Part shown: positions 1 to 7,901 of the stretch, piece after piece
Numbering within the stretch: position 1 is the stretch's first letter
Layout of the letters: the number at the start of each line of letters is the position of its first letter
Notes under the pieces: model-generated
Told to the model about the DNA's origin: nothing
What the model saw: only the letters and a program-made list of their open reading frames with translations
The model's database searches: none
Position numbers and translations under genes: made by a program
Origin: an uncultured Dysosmobacter sp.
Lineage (GTDB): Bacteria; Bacillota; Clostridia; Oscillospirales; Oscillospiraceae
Reading direction: 5' to 3'
Length of the DNA stretch: 64,000 nt
Assembly (NCBI GenBank): GCA_934563745.1
Contig: CAKTHE010000003.1
Location: forward strand, 62,001-126,000

Positions 1-1597
1 CGGTGGTGGGCCAGCGGAACGAGCCGGTGGGCAGCCAGGTGGGCCGCTCCTTGGTGCCCTGCAGCCGCTGCTCGGTCACGGGCTGCTTGATGGTCACGGA
101 GGAGAGGATCTGCCGCTCAGTCTCCTCGCCGTTGACATAGGTGACGTTGGCCACCACATCCGCCGCCCCGTAAGAGCCGGCCGAGGTGACCTTATAATCA
201 CCCTTATAGAGGTTGGCCGAATCCGTGTACACAATGTCGAAGGGCACGTCGTCCACATAGCGCTCCTGCTGCACGACCTTCAGCGTCAGATACGGAACGG
301 CGGCGGACAGGGTCAGCACTTCGCCGATGGAGAGTTTATCCACATTGTAGCCGGGGTTCATGGCCAGCAGCTCTTTGGAGGTCATATCGTGGGAATTGGC
401 GATCTGCGACCAGGTGTCACCCTTTTTCACGGTATAGGTGACTTCTTCCGTCTTGGTGCTGTATAAAAGCTCGGCCAGGTGCCCCAGATTCATCACGGAA
501 TCCGAAGGCACGTATTCCTGCCGGATCTCTACATCCTGCAAAAAGTCGCAGAAGATGGTGTTCTCATCCGTGGAGTCGTTTTTAAGCTGCTTGAGCAGCT
601 CCTCCAGCGCGCCCTCATATGGGGTCGCGCCCACCAGATCCCCGTCGATATACAGGGCGTATGCTTGGGTGACCAGCCCGATCTCGCCGGACAGGTCCGC
701 CTCCAGCTCCTGCGCGTCCACCACATCCTGGCGGCGCAGCAGGCCGGAGTGATACTGCAGCAGGCTTTCGTCAATGGTAAAATGGGTGCCCAGGGTGGAG
801 GAGGTCACCTTCTCCAGGTCCGAGCAGACGCTCTTTACCGTCAGCGGCGAGGCCACGGCCGCCACAGGCTCCCCATCGTAAGTGACGGTGGTGCCGAAGG
901 TATAGAAGGATAAGAACAGGGTGACCACAGCCAGGGCCCCGGCTGCGCCGAGAAAGACGGCCGGCCGGAGATGCCGGCGGTTTTCCGCCCGCTCCCGGGT
1001 GGCCATAAAGCGGTGAATGGAACGCTTGCGGCGGCCCAGCAGGGCCTCGCCCAGCCGATCCGCCAGCATGGGCAGCAGGCCCCAGCCCAGCAGCACCCAC
1101 TGGATGGGAAGCCGGTTGGATTCCGGAAAATGCCGGGCCCGCTTTTCGCCCAGGATCTGCTTCCAGCGCCGCTTGGTCCGCTGCAGCTTCTGACGGGCCG
1201 CTGCGATCAGATTGCCCGGGGAAGCCGCCGTACGCGCCCCGGCTGCGGGCCGTGGGGCCGGAGGCTCCGCCGCTTGGGCGGGGACGGGTTTGGCGGGTTC
1301 CGCTTCTGCGGCGGCCCGTGCCGCGGCCCGCATGGCGACCGGCCGGCCGGTTTGTGCCGGCGCTGCGGCCGCGGGAGCGGCTTTGCCCAAAGCCACTGCG
1401 GTCTCAGACTCCCGGACCGGCGGGGCGGCGGGTTCTTCAAAGGCCGCGCGCGGGCGTGTCCGTGTTCCCCCCAGTCCCAGGGCGTGCTGTGCGCGTTTTG
1501 CCAGCAGCCGCCCATCTGTATGAAGCCGCTCACCCCACTGCGCGGCGCTCCAGCGCTGCGCACTGCGGCGGGGCCTTCTTTTCAGTTCAGTGCTCAT
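1..1597 (-). CDS. Membrane-anchored LysM-G5-M23 family wall peptidase (partial)
   Basis: Open frame of 532 codons that runs off the window edge, starting at an ATG preceded by AAAGGAG. Residues 1-210 are Ala/Pro/Arg-rich and probably cytoplasmic. One membrane segment lies at about 212-232. A LysM domain follows at about 386-430 (YTVKKGDTWSQIA, later NPGYNVDKLSIGEVL), then a G5 domain at about 436-512 (YLTLKVVQQERY ... EERQ-type end). The last residues (GSFRWP) are where an M23 metallopeptidase domain normally begins, so the zinc ligands lie outside the window. Expected role: peptidoglycan hydrolysis at the outer face of the membrane. The domain order is common in Oscillospiraceae. The M23 call is inferred from architecture because the catalytic domain is not visible. 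Confidence 0.8.
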   Translation of the reverse strand, partial: MSTELKRRPRRSAQRWSAAQWGERLHTDGRLLAKRAQHALGLGGTRTRPRAAFEEPAAPPVRESETAVALGKAAPAAAAPAQTGRPVAMRAAARAAAEAEPAKPVPAQAAEPPAPRPAAGARTAASPGNLIAAARQKLQRTKRRWKQILGEKRARHFPESNRLPIQWVLLGWGLLPMLADRLGEALLGRRKRSIHRFMATRERAENRRHLRPAVFLGAAGALAVVTLFLSFYTFGTTVTYDGEPVAAVASPLTVKSVCSDLEKVTSSTLGTHFTIDESLLQYHSGLLRRQDVVDAQELEADLSGEIGLVTQAYALYIDGDLVGATPYEGALEELLKQLKNDSTDENTIFCDFLQDVEIRQEYVPSDSVMNLGHLAELLYSTKTEEVTYTVKKGDTWSQIANSHDMTSKELLAMNPGYNVDKLSIGEVLTLSAAVPYLTLKVVQQERYVDDVPFDIVYTDSANLYKGDYKVTSAGSYGAADVVANVTYVNGEETERQILSSVTIKQPVTEQRLQGTKERPTWLPTGSFRWPTT

Positions 1598-1642
1598 AGA
1601 TACTCCTTTGGACTGAAAAAAGTTACAATTTGTTACCGCTTC

Positions 1643-1671
1643 ATCATAGCCTTTTTTTCCGGCCGCGTCAA
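1643..1671 (-). promoter_or_regulatory. Sigma-A type promoter of the wall peptidase gene
   Basis: Read on the minus strand: TTGACG, 17 bp, TATGAT. It ends about 45 bp upstream of the peptidase start. Confidence 0.6.
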
Positions 1672-1812
1672 GTCCCATCCGTGCCGAAAATACTTCCAGC
1701 CCTTGCGGTGTAAGGGAAAGCAAAGCTACAACATGCAGGAAAGACGGCACAAATGTGTCAAAAGCGGTACAAAAGCGCCCGAAGAGGGGGACTTCTCCGG
1801 CGGGTTGTCCAA

Positions 1813-1841
1813 TTGACCGGACCGGCCGGAACGTGTATCAT
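1813..1841 (+). promoter_or_regulatory. Sigma-A type promoter of pta
   Basis: TTGACC, 17 bp, TATCAT, about 60 bp upstream of the pta start. The rest of the 304-bp divergent gap shows nothing else recognisable. Confidence 0.6.
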
Positions 1842-1901
1842 GGAATCCGGAAGGCTTTATAAGCCGGGACGGCGGGTGTTCCGGCACAGAGGAGGACGCG
1901 T

Positions 1902-2897
1902 ATGTTTGAAGAGCTGAAAAAGAAGCTGCAGGCGGAGCCCTGCACGCTGGTGTTTACGGAGGGAACGGATGAGCGGATCCTTTCCGCGGCGGAGCGGCTT
2001 TTGAAGGAGACAAAGGTGACGCCGCTGCTGGTGGGTGCGCCGAAGGCGGTGCATGCCGCCGCAGAGGCCGGCGGCTTTGCGATCGCCGGCGCCCGGATCT
2101 GCGATCCGGAGGCGGAGCCCCGCATGGACGAGATGGAAGAGCTGCTGTATACGCTGCGCAAGGGGAAGATGACCCGGGAGGCGTGTCGGGCGGCGCTGCG
2201 CCAGGGGAACTATTACGGGACCATGCTGGTAAAGATGGGCGCGGCGGATGCGCTGCTGGGCGGCGCGACCTATTCCACGGCGGACACGGTGCGCCCGGCC
2301 CTGCAGATCATTCGCACCAAGCCAGGCTGCAGCGCGGTGTCTTCCTGCTTTATTCTGACCCGCCCGGCGGCCGGCGGCGTGGAAATGCTGGCCATGGGCG
2401 ATTGCGCCATCAACATCAAGCCCACGGAGGATGAGCTGGCTGAAAGCGCCGTGGAGACGGCGGCCACGGCCCGCCGCTTCGGCCTTGCACCCAAGGTGGC
2501 ATTTTTGTCCTATTCCACTCTGGGTTCCGGCAAGGGGGAGGATGTGGACAAGATGCGCCGGGCCTGTGAAAAGGCCAGGGCTTTGGCACCGGAGCTTCCC
2601 ATCGACGGCGAACTGCAGTTTGACGCGGCGGTTTCCCCCATCGTGGCGGGGATCAAGTGCCCGGGCTCACCGGTGGCAGGCCAGGCCAACACCTTCATTT
2701 TCCCGGATCTTAACGCCGGCAACATTGGCTATAAGATCGCCCAGCGCTTGGGCGGCTTCCATGCGTACGGCCCCATTCTGCAGGGGCTGGGGGCCCCCAT
2801 CAACGATCTGTCCCGGGGCTGTGACGCAGAAGAGGTATACGCCATGGCTCTGATCACAGCGGGGCTGATCGAAAAGGGGAGCACGTCCGGCCGGTGA
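1902..2897 (+). CDS. pta: Phosphate acetyltransferase
   Basis: 331 aa, the usual length of a single-domain bacterial Pta (phosphate acetyl/butyryl transferase family). It interconverts acetyl-CoA and acetyl phosphate, the first step of acetate fermentation in the cytoplasm. Family landmarks are the N-terminal VFTEGTDERIL segment, GGATYSTADTVRPALQII, and the C-terminal SPVAGQANTFIFPDLNAGNIGYK and GPILQGL stretches. The start is fixed by AGAGGAGG eight bases upstream. Acetate kinase is not next to it. It is monocistronic, with its own promoter and a strong terminator. Confidence 0.95.
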   Translation: MFEELKKKLQAEPCTLVFTEGTDERILSAAERLLKETKVTPLLVGAPKAVHAAAEAGGFAIAGARICDPEAEPRMDEMEELLYTLRKGKMTREACRAALRQGNYYGTMLVKMGAADALLGGATYSTADTVRPALQIIRTKPGCSAVSSCFILTRPAAGGVEMLAMGDCAINIKPTEDELAESAVETAATARRFGLAPKVAFLSYSTLGSGKGEDVDKMRRACEKARALAPELPIDGELQFDAAVSPIVAGIKCPGSPVAGQANTFIFPDLNAGNIGYKIAQRLGGFHAYGPILQGLGAPINDLSRGCDAEEVYAMALITAGLIEKGSTSGR

Positions 2898-2935
2898 CGG
2901 ACCGGACCTGGCGGCCTCTGTATGAAAACGAAGTA

Positions 2936-2987
2936 AAAAGAAGGAAGCCCCGGCGTCGTCTTACGGACGCCGGGGCTTCCTTCTTTT
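2936..2987. terminator. Bidirectional terminator between pta and the ABC permease gene
   Basis: Perfect 22-bp stem (2936-2957 with 2966-2987), 8-nt loop, flanked by T-runs on both strands. It serves the convergent genes on either side. Confidence 0.9.
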
Positions 2988-3006
2988 CGAAGGGGACGGG
3001 ACATAT

Positions 3007-3609
3007 TCAGAATTCCCGCCGGGTGTAAAAATAGGCGGACAGGCGGATGGATACCAGGGTGCTGCCCACCAGCAGCAAAAGCAGCAGCAGACCGACGCTT
3101 CCGCGCAGCATGCGCCCGACGGCATCATGGACGACCAGCGAAATGACGGCGCCGATCATAACGGCCGCGACGACTACGACCACAATGCTGATGACTCGGG
3201 CCTTCTCCACGCCGAAGCAGAACATCAGCGGCAGGGAGACGGCCAGCAGAAGCCCGCCCACCGCGGCGGAGATCAGAAGGCTTTCCGGGGCAACCGTCCG
3301 GAAGTCGAACGAGCGGCACACCAGGCTGACGGCCAGGGATATCAGGGAACCTGCCGCGCAGAAGCCCCAGCCCAGGATGTATTTGCTCAGTACCAGCTGA
3401 CGGGCGGTGTAGGGCATGGCGGCTGCCAGCCGGTCCCATTTGCAGCGCTCGTCATAAGCCATGGCGGTCAGCGGGAGGGAGACGGTGTAAATGCCGGCCA
3501 GAGGCGTGTAGGAAAGGGACGGTATGACGGAAAACAGAATCACGATGAGCAGCATAGAGCGGATTTGCTTTTTGACCACATAGAAGTCCTTGATGAGAAG
3601 GCTTTTCAT
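3007..3609 (-). CDS. ABC-2 type exporter permease
   Basis: 200 aa, about six hydrophobic segments. It resembles the ABC2_membrane_5 family: N-terminal MKSLLIKDFYVVKKQ, then a segment of the type YDERCKWDRLAAAMPYTARQLVLSKY that is typical of two-component exporters found with YtrA-like regulators. It overlaps the upstream ATPase gene by 4 bp (ATGA), so the two are translationally coupled. Substrate unknown; related systems respond to wall-active antibiotics, but nothing here proves that. Confidence 0.85.
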   Translation of the reverse strand: MKSLLIKDFYVVKKQIRSMLLIVILFSVIPSLSYTPLAGIYTVSLPLTAMAYDERCKWDRLAAAMPYTARQLVLSKYILGWGFCAAGSLISLAVSLVCRSFDFRTVAPESLLISAAVGGLLLAVSLPLMFCFGVEKARVISIVVVVVAAVMIGAVISLVVHDAVGRMLRGSVGLLLLLLLVGSTLVSIRLSAYFYTRREF

Positions 3610-4472
3610 AACGATTTTTCCCCCTTGGAAAGCAGCAGAATGATATCCTCCAGGCTGGGCCGCTCCGGCGCAAAGACCGGAGACACGGCGTCCCGCCGGA
3701 CCAGGACCTGGACCCCGTATTTCCCCTGCTCCATGCCCATTACCGCGTCCTCCGGAAGGTCGGCCCGCTGGTCCTGGGTGCAGGACACGATGCCGTATTC
3801 CTCCAGCAGCCGGTCCTTTTCCGCAAAAAAGCGCAGCTGCCCTTTATGCAGGAACACCACGTAATCGCACAGCTTCTCCAGGTCGCTGGTGATGTGGGAG
3901 GAAATGAGAATGGAGTGGTCCGGATCCCGGGTGAACTCTTCAAACACGCTCAGGATCTCGTCTCGGACCAGCGGGTCCAGCCCGGCGGTGGGTTCGTCCA
4001 GTACCAGCAGCCGGGGCTGGTGGGACAGGGCCGCCGCGATGGAAAGCTTTCGCGTCATGCCACGGGAAAGATCCTTGAAGGGCTTTCCCTCCGGTACGTC
4101 GAACCGCCGGAGATAGTTCTCAAAAACTTCCGGATCCCAATGGGTATACGCGGCGGAGAGGATCCGGCCAATCTGCCGGGCGGTGAGGGGCTCCGGAAAG
4201 CAGGGCTCATCCAGCACCACGCCCAGATCTTCCTTCCGGGCGGCGAAGGCCGGCGCAGCCGGGTCCTCACCCAGAACGCGGAGAGTGCCGGCATCCCGGT
4301 GCAGCGCCCCCAGGATCAGACGAATGGTGGTGGATTTTCCGGCGCCGTTTTCACCGATCATGCCCAGGATGCAGCCGGTGGGCAGCGTGAAGCTGACGTC
4401 CTGCAGGGAAAAATCACCGAAGCTGCGGCATACACCGCTCAGCTCCAGGGCCGGGGTGGGTTCTTGCATCAT
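3606..4472 (-). CDS. ABC transporter ATP-binding protein
   Basis: 288 aa. Walker A is GENGAGKST, followed by an atypical signature segment (DLSRGMTRKLSIAAAL) and Walker B LLVLDEPTAGLDP. The C-terminal 60-70 residues form the extra domain seen in exporter ATPases of the CcmA/YtrB type. It works with the downstream permease. It sits one base after the GntR-family gene, in the order regulator-ATPase-permease, so it is probably controlled by that regulator. Confidence 0.9.
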   Translation of the reverse strand: MMQEPTPALELSGVCRSFGDFSLQDVSFTLPTGCILGMIGENGAGKSTTIRLILGALHRDAGTLRVLGEDPAAPAFAARKEDLGVVLDEPCFPEPLTARQIGRILSAAYTHWDPEVFENYLRRFDVPEGKPFKDLSRGMTRKLSIAAALSHQPRLLVLDEPTAGLDPLVRDEILSVFEEFTRDPDHSILISSHITSDLEKLCDYVVFLHKGQLRFFAEKDRLLEEYGIVSCTQDQRADLPEDAVMGMEQGKYGVQVLVRRDAVSPVFAPERPSLEDIILLLSKGEKSL

Positions 4473-4473
4473 T

Positions 4474-4851
4474 TCAGGGCTCCTCCTTCATAAGTGCTTG
4501 CAGCATGTCGGTCAGCTCTTTCCGGCTCAGGCCGGCTTCCGCCGCCAGGTCCGCCGCATGCTGCAGGTGCGATTCGATCTCGCGGAGATGCTGCTCCCGC
4601 AGGAGATCCGGGCTTTGCCGGGCCACAAAGCAGCCCTTGCCGGCTACGGTGTACACAAAGCCGCCGGCTTCCAGCTCGTCATAGGCCCGCTTGGTCGTGA
4701 TGACGGAGATCCGCAGGTCCTTGGCCAGGGCGCGGATGGATGGCAGGGCCTCTCCGGGAACCAGGGCCCCGGATAAAATCTGCCGGCGGATCTGGGTATA
4801 GATCTGCTCATAAATGGGCTGGCCGCCGGTGTTGCTGAGGATAATATCCAT
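4474..4851 (-). CDS. GntR/YtrA family transcriptional regulator
   Basis: 125 aa. Winged helix-turn-helix at about residues 10-75 (QPIYEQIYTQIRRQIL ... GEALPSIRALAKDLRIS) and a short C-terminal helical tail, the YtrA subfamily layout. The ATG at 4851 is preferred over one nine codons upstream (4878) because AAGGAGG lies just before it and the upstream ATG has no ribosome site. Likely represses its own operon until an inducer, often a wall-active compound in this subfamily, is present. Confidence 0.88.
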   Translation of the reverse strand: MDIILSNTGGQPIYEQIYTQIRRQILSGALVPGEALPSIRALAKDLRISVITTKRAYDELEAGGFVYTVAGKGCFVARQSPDLLREQHLREIESHLQHAADLAAEAGLSRKELTDMLQALMKEEP

Positions 4852-4869
4852 GAGAGCCTCCTTGTTCGT

Positions 4870-4910
4870 ACTGTTCATATACAGTATATACAGTTGAGAA
4901 GATCTGTCAA
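4870..4910 (-). promoter_or_regulatory. Promoter and probable GntR-family operator
   Basis: Minus strand TTGACA (4905-4910), 16 bp, TATACT (4883-4888). The -10 sits inside an imperfect 25-bp palindrome at 4870-4894, with ACTGT and ACAGT at its ends. This is the expected arrangement for autoregulation. Confidence 0.6.
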
Positions 4911-4952
4911 GTGTTTTTTCGCTCGGGTCGGGCTTTTTTTATGAAAAGAGAA

Positions 4953-4985
4953 GAAAAAAGCGCCCCGTCCAAACGGACGGGACGC
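4953..4985 (-). terminator. Terminator of ilvE
   Basis: 11-bp GC-rich stem (4960-4970 with 4975-4985, one G-U pair), loop AAAC, followed on the minus strand by a run of T. Confidence 0.8.
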
Positions 4986-5009
4986 TGCTTTGCGGGAGAA
5001 ACGCCGGAA

Positions 5010-6095
5010 TCAGCCGTTGCACACGGGCACGATCCAGCCCTTGGTGTCGGGGATCTTGCCCCACTGCATACCGGTCATGGTGTCATAGAGCTTCTGGGTC
5101 AGGGGGCCGATCTCACCGTTGTTGATAAAGGCGGACTGATCCTCATAGTCCAGCTGCTTGACGGGCGAGACGACGGCGGCGGTGCCGGAACCGAAGACCT
5201 CTTCCAGCTTGCCTTCCTTGGCGGCCTGCATGATGGTCTCGATGGCCAGCTTGCCCTCGATGACCTCATAGCCCCAATCCTTCAGCAGCTCGATGATGGA
5301 GCGGCGGGTGACGCCGGGCAGCACGGTGCCGTCCTTGTCCAAGGCTGCGGCGGTGTAGAGCTTGCCGTCGATCTTGAAGAAGATGTTCATCGCGCCGACC
5401 TCTTCCACATACTTGCGCTCCTGGCTGTCCAGCCACAGGACCTGGCTGTAGCCCTTCTCCTCCGCCTTCTGGCCGGCCAGAAGAGACACGGCGTAGTTGC
5501 CGCCGCACTTGGTGAAGCCGGTGCCGCCGGGGCAGGCGCGGACATAGGTGTCTTCCACATAGATCTTGATGGGAGCCAGACCCTCCTTATAATAAGCGCC
5601 GGAGGGAGAGCAGATGATGATGAACTGATAGCTGGTGGAGGCATGCACGCCCAGCTGCGCCATGGTGGCAATGGTGAAGGGGCGGATGTACAGGGAGGAG
5701 CCCTCAATGTGCGGGACCCAGTCCTTCTCCACTTCCACCAGGGCCTTGACGGCCTGGACGAAATCCTCCACGGGGATCTCGGGGATGCACAGCCGGTCCT
5801 GGGTGTTGTTCAGCCGGCGGGCGTTGCAGTCCGGGCGGAACAGCTGGATCTTGTTGTCGGCGGTGCGGTAAGCCTTCATGCCCTCAAAGCACTCCTGCGC
5901 GTAGTGGAATACCACCGCGGAGGGATCCAGGGTGATGGGAGCGTAGGGGACGATGCGGGCGTCATGCCAGCCCTGTCCCTTGTCGTAGTTCATGATAAAC
6001 ATGTGGTCGGAAAAGACCGTGCCGAAGCCCAGCGCGCTTTCATCGGCGGGCTTTGCCTTGGGAGCTGTGGTTTTGGTGATTTTAATATCCAGCAT
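5010..6095 (-). CDS. ilvE: Branched-chain amino acid aminotransferase
   Basis: 361 aa, PLP fold-type IV aminotransferase of the long (about 350-aa) IlvE type. It catalyses the last step of Leu, Ile and Val synthesis with glutamate as amino donor. Visible landmarks: the HYAQECFEGMKAYR segment, RLCIPEIP, TKCGGNYAVSLLAGQKAEEKGY containing the PLP lysine region, EEVGAMNIFF, and the C-terminal EVFGSGTAAVVSPV. A T-box leader directly upstream ties expression to uncharged tRNA, probably tRNA-Leu. It is transcribed alone. Confidence 0.95.
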   Translation of the reverse strand: MLDIKITKTTAPKAKPADESALGFGTVFSDHMFIMNYDKGQGWHDARIVPYAPITLDPSAVVFHYAQECFEGMKAYRTADNKIQLFRPDCNARRLNNTQDRLCIPEIPVEDFVQAVKALVEVEKDWVPHIEGSSLYIRPFTIATMAQLGVHASTSYQFIIICSPSGAYYKEGLAPIKIYVEDTYVRACPGGTGFTKCGGNYAVSLLAGQKAEEKGYSQVLWLDSQERKYVEEVGAMNIFFKIDGKLYTAAALDKDGTVLPGVTRRSIIELLKDWGYEVIEGKLAIETIMQAAKEGKLEEVFGSGTAAVVSPVKQLDYEDQSAFINNGEIGPLTQKLYDTMTGMQWGKIPDTKGWIVPVCNG

Positions 6096-6149
6096 AATGG
6101 CGATCTCCTTTGTCCATAGAATTTATAAATGCTTTTTGCGGGGAATATG

Positions 6150-6418
6150 AAAAAAGACCTCCGCCGTCTGCCAATGCAGAAGAGGCGAAAGTCAGACTTC
6201 CGTGGTACCACTCTTGTTGCCGCCCGCAGGACGGCCGCTCATACGTCCCGGTATCGGGGGACAGCCGGTACTGCCTACTGAGGAGAGATCCCGTTGGACA
6301 GACTGCTCCCGGGTGAGATCCGAAAAAGGGCCGCTGCCGCCTTCCACCGTCACCGGCGGCTCTCTGAAAGGGCGCATTTTTCCGGACATGTCCCGTTCAT
6401 TGCGTGAATCATTTCTAT
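6150..6418 (-). ncRNA. T-box leader upstream of ilvE (probable Leu specifier)
   Basis: The T-box core is at 6198-6215 on the minus strand (AAGAGTGGTACCACGGAA). Its TGGT pairs with an ACCA end, matching discriminator A73 of Leu/Ile/Val tRNAs. It is followed by a hairpin and T-run (to 6150) acting as terminator. Upstream is an AGAGAG element and an apical stem (CCGCC/GGCGG). The sequence CUC-A at 6315-6318 lies where the specifier codon is expected (CTCACCCGGGAG), suggesting leucine. The specifier is less certain than the T-box itself. Confidence 0.88.
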
Positions 6419-6424
6419 GACTCA

Positions 6425-6453
6425 TTTATACGCTGCCCGGGAGGCAAAGTCAA
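6425..6453 (-). promoter_or_regulatory. Promoter of the ilvE T-box transcript
   Basis: Minus strand TTGACT, 17 bp, TATAAA, placing the start near 6418 and giving a leader of about 320 nt. Confidence 0.75.
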
Positions 6454-6520
6454 TCGTTAATTTGCACATAAAGACGGGAAAAAGGACCCGACCAGGCGCA
6501 AAAAGGGCCGGAAGGGCAGG

Positions 6521-6552
6521 AAAAAAGGGCCGGACCCTTCCGGATCCGGCCC
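6521..6552 (-). terminator. Terminator of the SDR gene
   Basis: 11-bp stem (6527-6537 with 6542-6552), TTCC-type loop, then six T on the minus strand. Confidence 0.85.
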
Positions 6553-6574
6553 TGCGCAGGACGGGAAAAACGGC

Positions 6575-7327
6575 TTACAGCACCGCGCCGGCTGCCACGG
6601 GCAGCACCACACCGCTGATGTAGGAAGCCTTGTCCGAAGCCAAGAACGCGAAGGTGTTGGCCACTTCCTCGGGCTGACCCAGACGACCCAGGGGGATGGC
6701 GGCGCACATGCTGGCCTGGATCTTCTCGGGCATGTTCTTGTTCATGTCGGTGAGAATGGGGCCGGGGGCCACGGCGTTGACGCGGATGTTGTCACGGCCC
6801 AGCTCGCGGGCCAGGGACTTGGTCATGGCGTTGACGGCGCTCTTGGAAACGGGATACAGGCAGCCGGAGGCCTGGCCGAACTCAGCGGCCATGGAACTGG
6901 TGGACAGGATCACGCCGCCGCCCTGGGCCTTCATGATGGGGGCCACAGCCAGGCAGCCGTTGAACACGGCGTCCACGTTCAGATCCATGACCTTTTTGAA
7001 GGCATCCAGATTGGTCTTGTAGATACGGCCGCCGGGGGCGATGCCGGCATTGTTGACCAGAATGTCCAGATGGCCGTACTTGGCGGCCACGGCATCCATC
7101 GCGGACTTGACGGACTCGGAGTCCAGCAGGTTGGGGGCAATGCCCTCCACGACCCAGGCGGGGTTCTCCTCTTTCAGCGCGGCGGCCGCACGGTCGGCGT
7201 TTTCCTGCGTGGAAGCGCACAGCACCACGGCGGCGCAACCCTCCTGCAAAAAGGTACGAACGGTGGCAAAGCCGATGCCGCGGCTGCCGCCGGTCACAAC
7301 GGCTACTTTTCCTTCGAGCAGATTCAT
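6575..7327 (-). CDS. Short-chain dehydrogenase/reductase (FabG-like)
   Basis: 250 aa, classical SDR. The cofactor motif is TGGSRGIGF near the N-terminus, then DILVNNAG and the catalytic Ser with YPVSK. The start at 7327 follows AAAGGAG; an open frame continues upstream without a ribosome site. It resembles 3-oxoacyl-ACP reductases but lies outside a fatty-acid locus. It is transcribed alone just after the aro operon, so the substrate cannot be assigned. It carries the usual C-terminal tetramer segment (SDKASYISG). Confidence 0.85.
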   Translation of the reverse strand: MNLLEGKVAVVTGGSRGIGFATVRTFLQEGCAAVVLCASTQENADRAAAALKEENPAWVVEGIAPNLLDSESVKSAMDAVAAKYGHLDILVNNAGIAPGGRIYKTNLDAFKKVMDLNVDAVFNGCLAVAPIMKAQGGGVILSTSSMAAEFGQASGCLYPVSKSAVNAMTKSLARELGRDNIRVNAVAPGPILTDMNKNMPEKIQASMCAAIPLGRLGQPEEVANTFAFLASDKASYISGVVLPVAAGAVL

Positions 7328-7352
7328 AAGAATACTCCTTTCAAATTGTGCA

Positions 7353-7381
7353 GAACGTACAACGAATCGGACGTTCGTCAA
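7353..7381 (-). promoter_or_regulatory. Possible promoter with overlapping inverted repeat for the SDR gene
   Basis: Minus strand TTGACG, 16 bp, TACGTT. GAACGT (7371-7376) and ACGTTC (7353-7358) form an inverted repeat with a 12-bp gap covering the promoter, possibly a repressor site. Weak -10. Confidence 0.35.
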
Positions 7382-7451
7382 AGATTTGACAGGGGTATTG
7401 TAAAAGAATTCCGGAAAAAGGTCAAGAGCCTTGCACAAAAAACCGCAGCGC

Positions 7452-7901
7452 TCAAACCGGCGTTCCGGGTGTGCCCCGGCTGCACAGATAGCGCAGTGCC
7501 TCCACATAGCCGTCGAGCCCGTGCCCCTTGATGGTTTTCACGCAGGCCTCCCGCACATAGGAGACGCGGCGGAAGGGCTCCCGGCTGTCCGGGTCGGAGC
7601 AATGCACCTCCACCGTGGGGAGCCCGACGGCCTTGAGTGCATCCAGCAGGGCAATGCTGGTGTGGGTATAGGCGGCGGGGTTGAAGATGATGCCGTCCAT
7701 GCGATCAAAGTAGGCCTGCTGAATGGCATCCACCAGGGCGCCTTCGTGGTTGGACTGGACAAAGCGCAGCTGCGCGCCCAGCCGGTCCGCTTCCTGAAGC
7801 AGAAGGGCCTGCAGATCGGCGTAGGAGGCCCGGCCGTATAGCTCCGGCTGCCGGATCCCCAGAAGATTCATGTTGGGGCCGTTAAGAACCAGTATGTTCA
7901 C
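7452..7901 (-). CDS. aroQ: 3-dehydroquinate dehydratase, type II
   Basis: 149 aa, full length for the type II dodecameric enzyme that makes 3-dehydroshikimate (third shikimate step). Motifs: NGPNMNLLGIRQPELYG with the catalytic Tyr, QSNHEGALVDAIQ, NPAAYTHTS, and VEVHCSDPDSREPFR. Last gene of the aro operon; its start lies 20 bp inside the aroE-aroK fusion gene, so it is translationally coupled. A run of T downstream on the minus strand (7437-7442) follows a weak hairpin and may end the operon. Confidence 0.95.
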   Translation of the reverse strand: MNILVLNGPNMNLLGIRQPELYGRASYADLQALLLQEADRLGAQLRFVQSNHEGALVDAIQQAYFDRMDGIIFNPAAYTHTSIALLDALKAVGLPTVEVHCSDPDSREPFRRVSYVREACVKTIKGHGLDGYVEALRYLCSRGTPGTPV

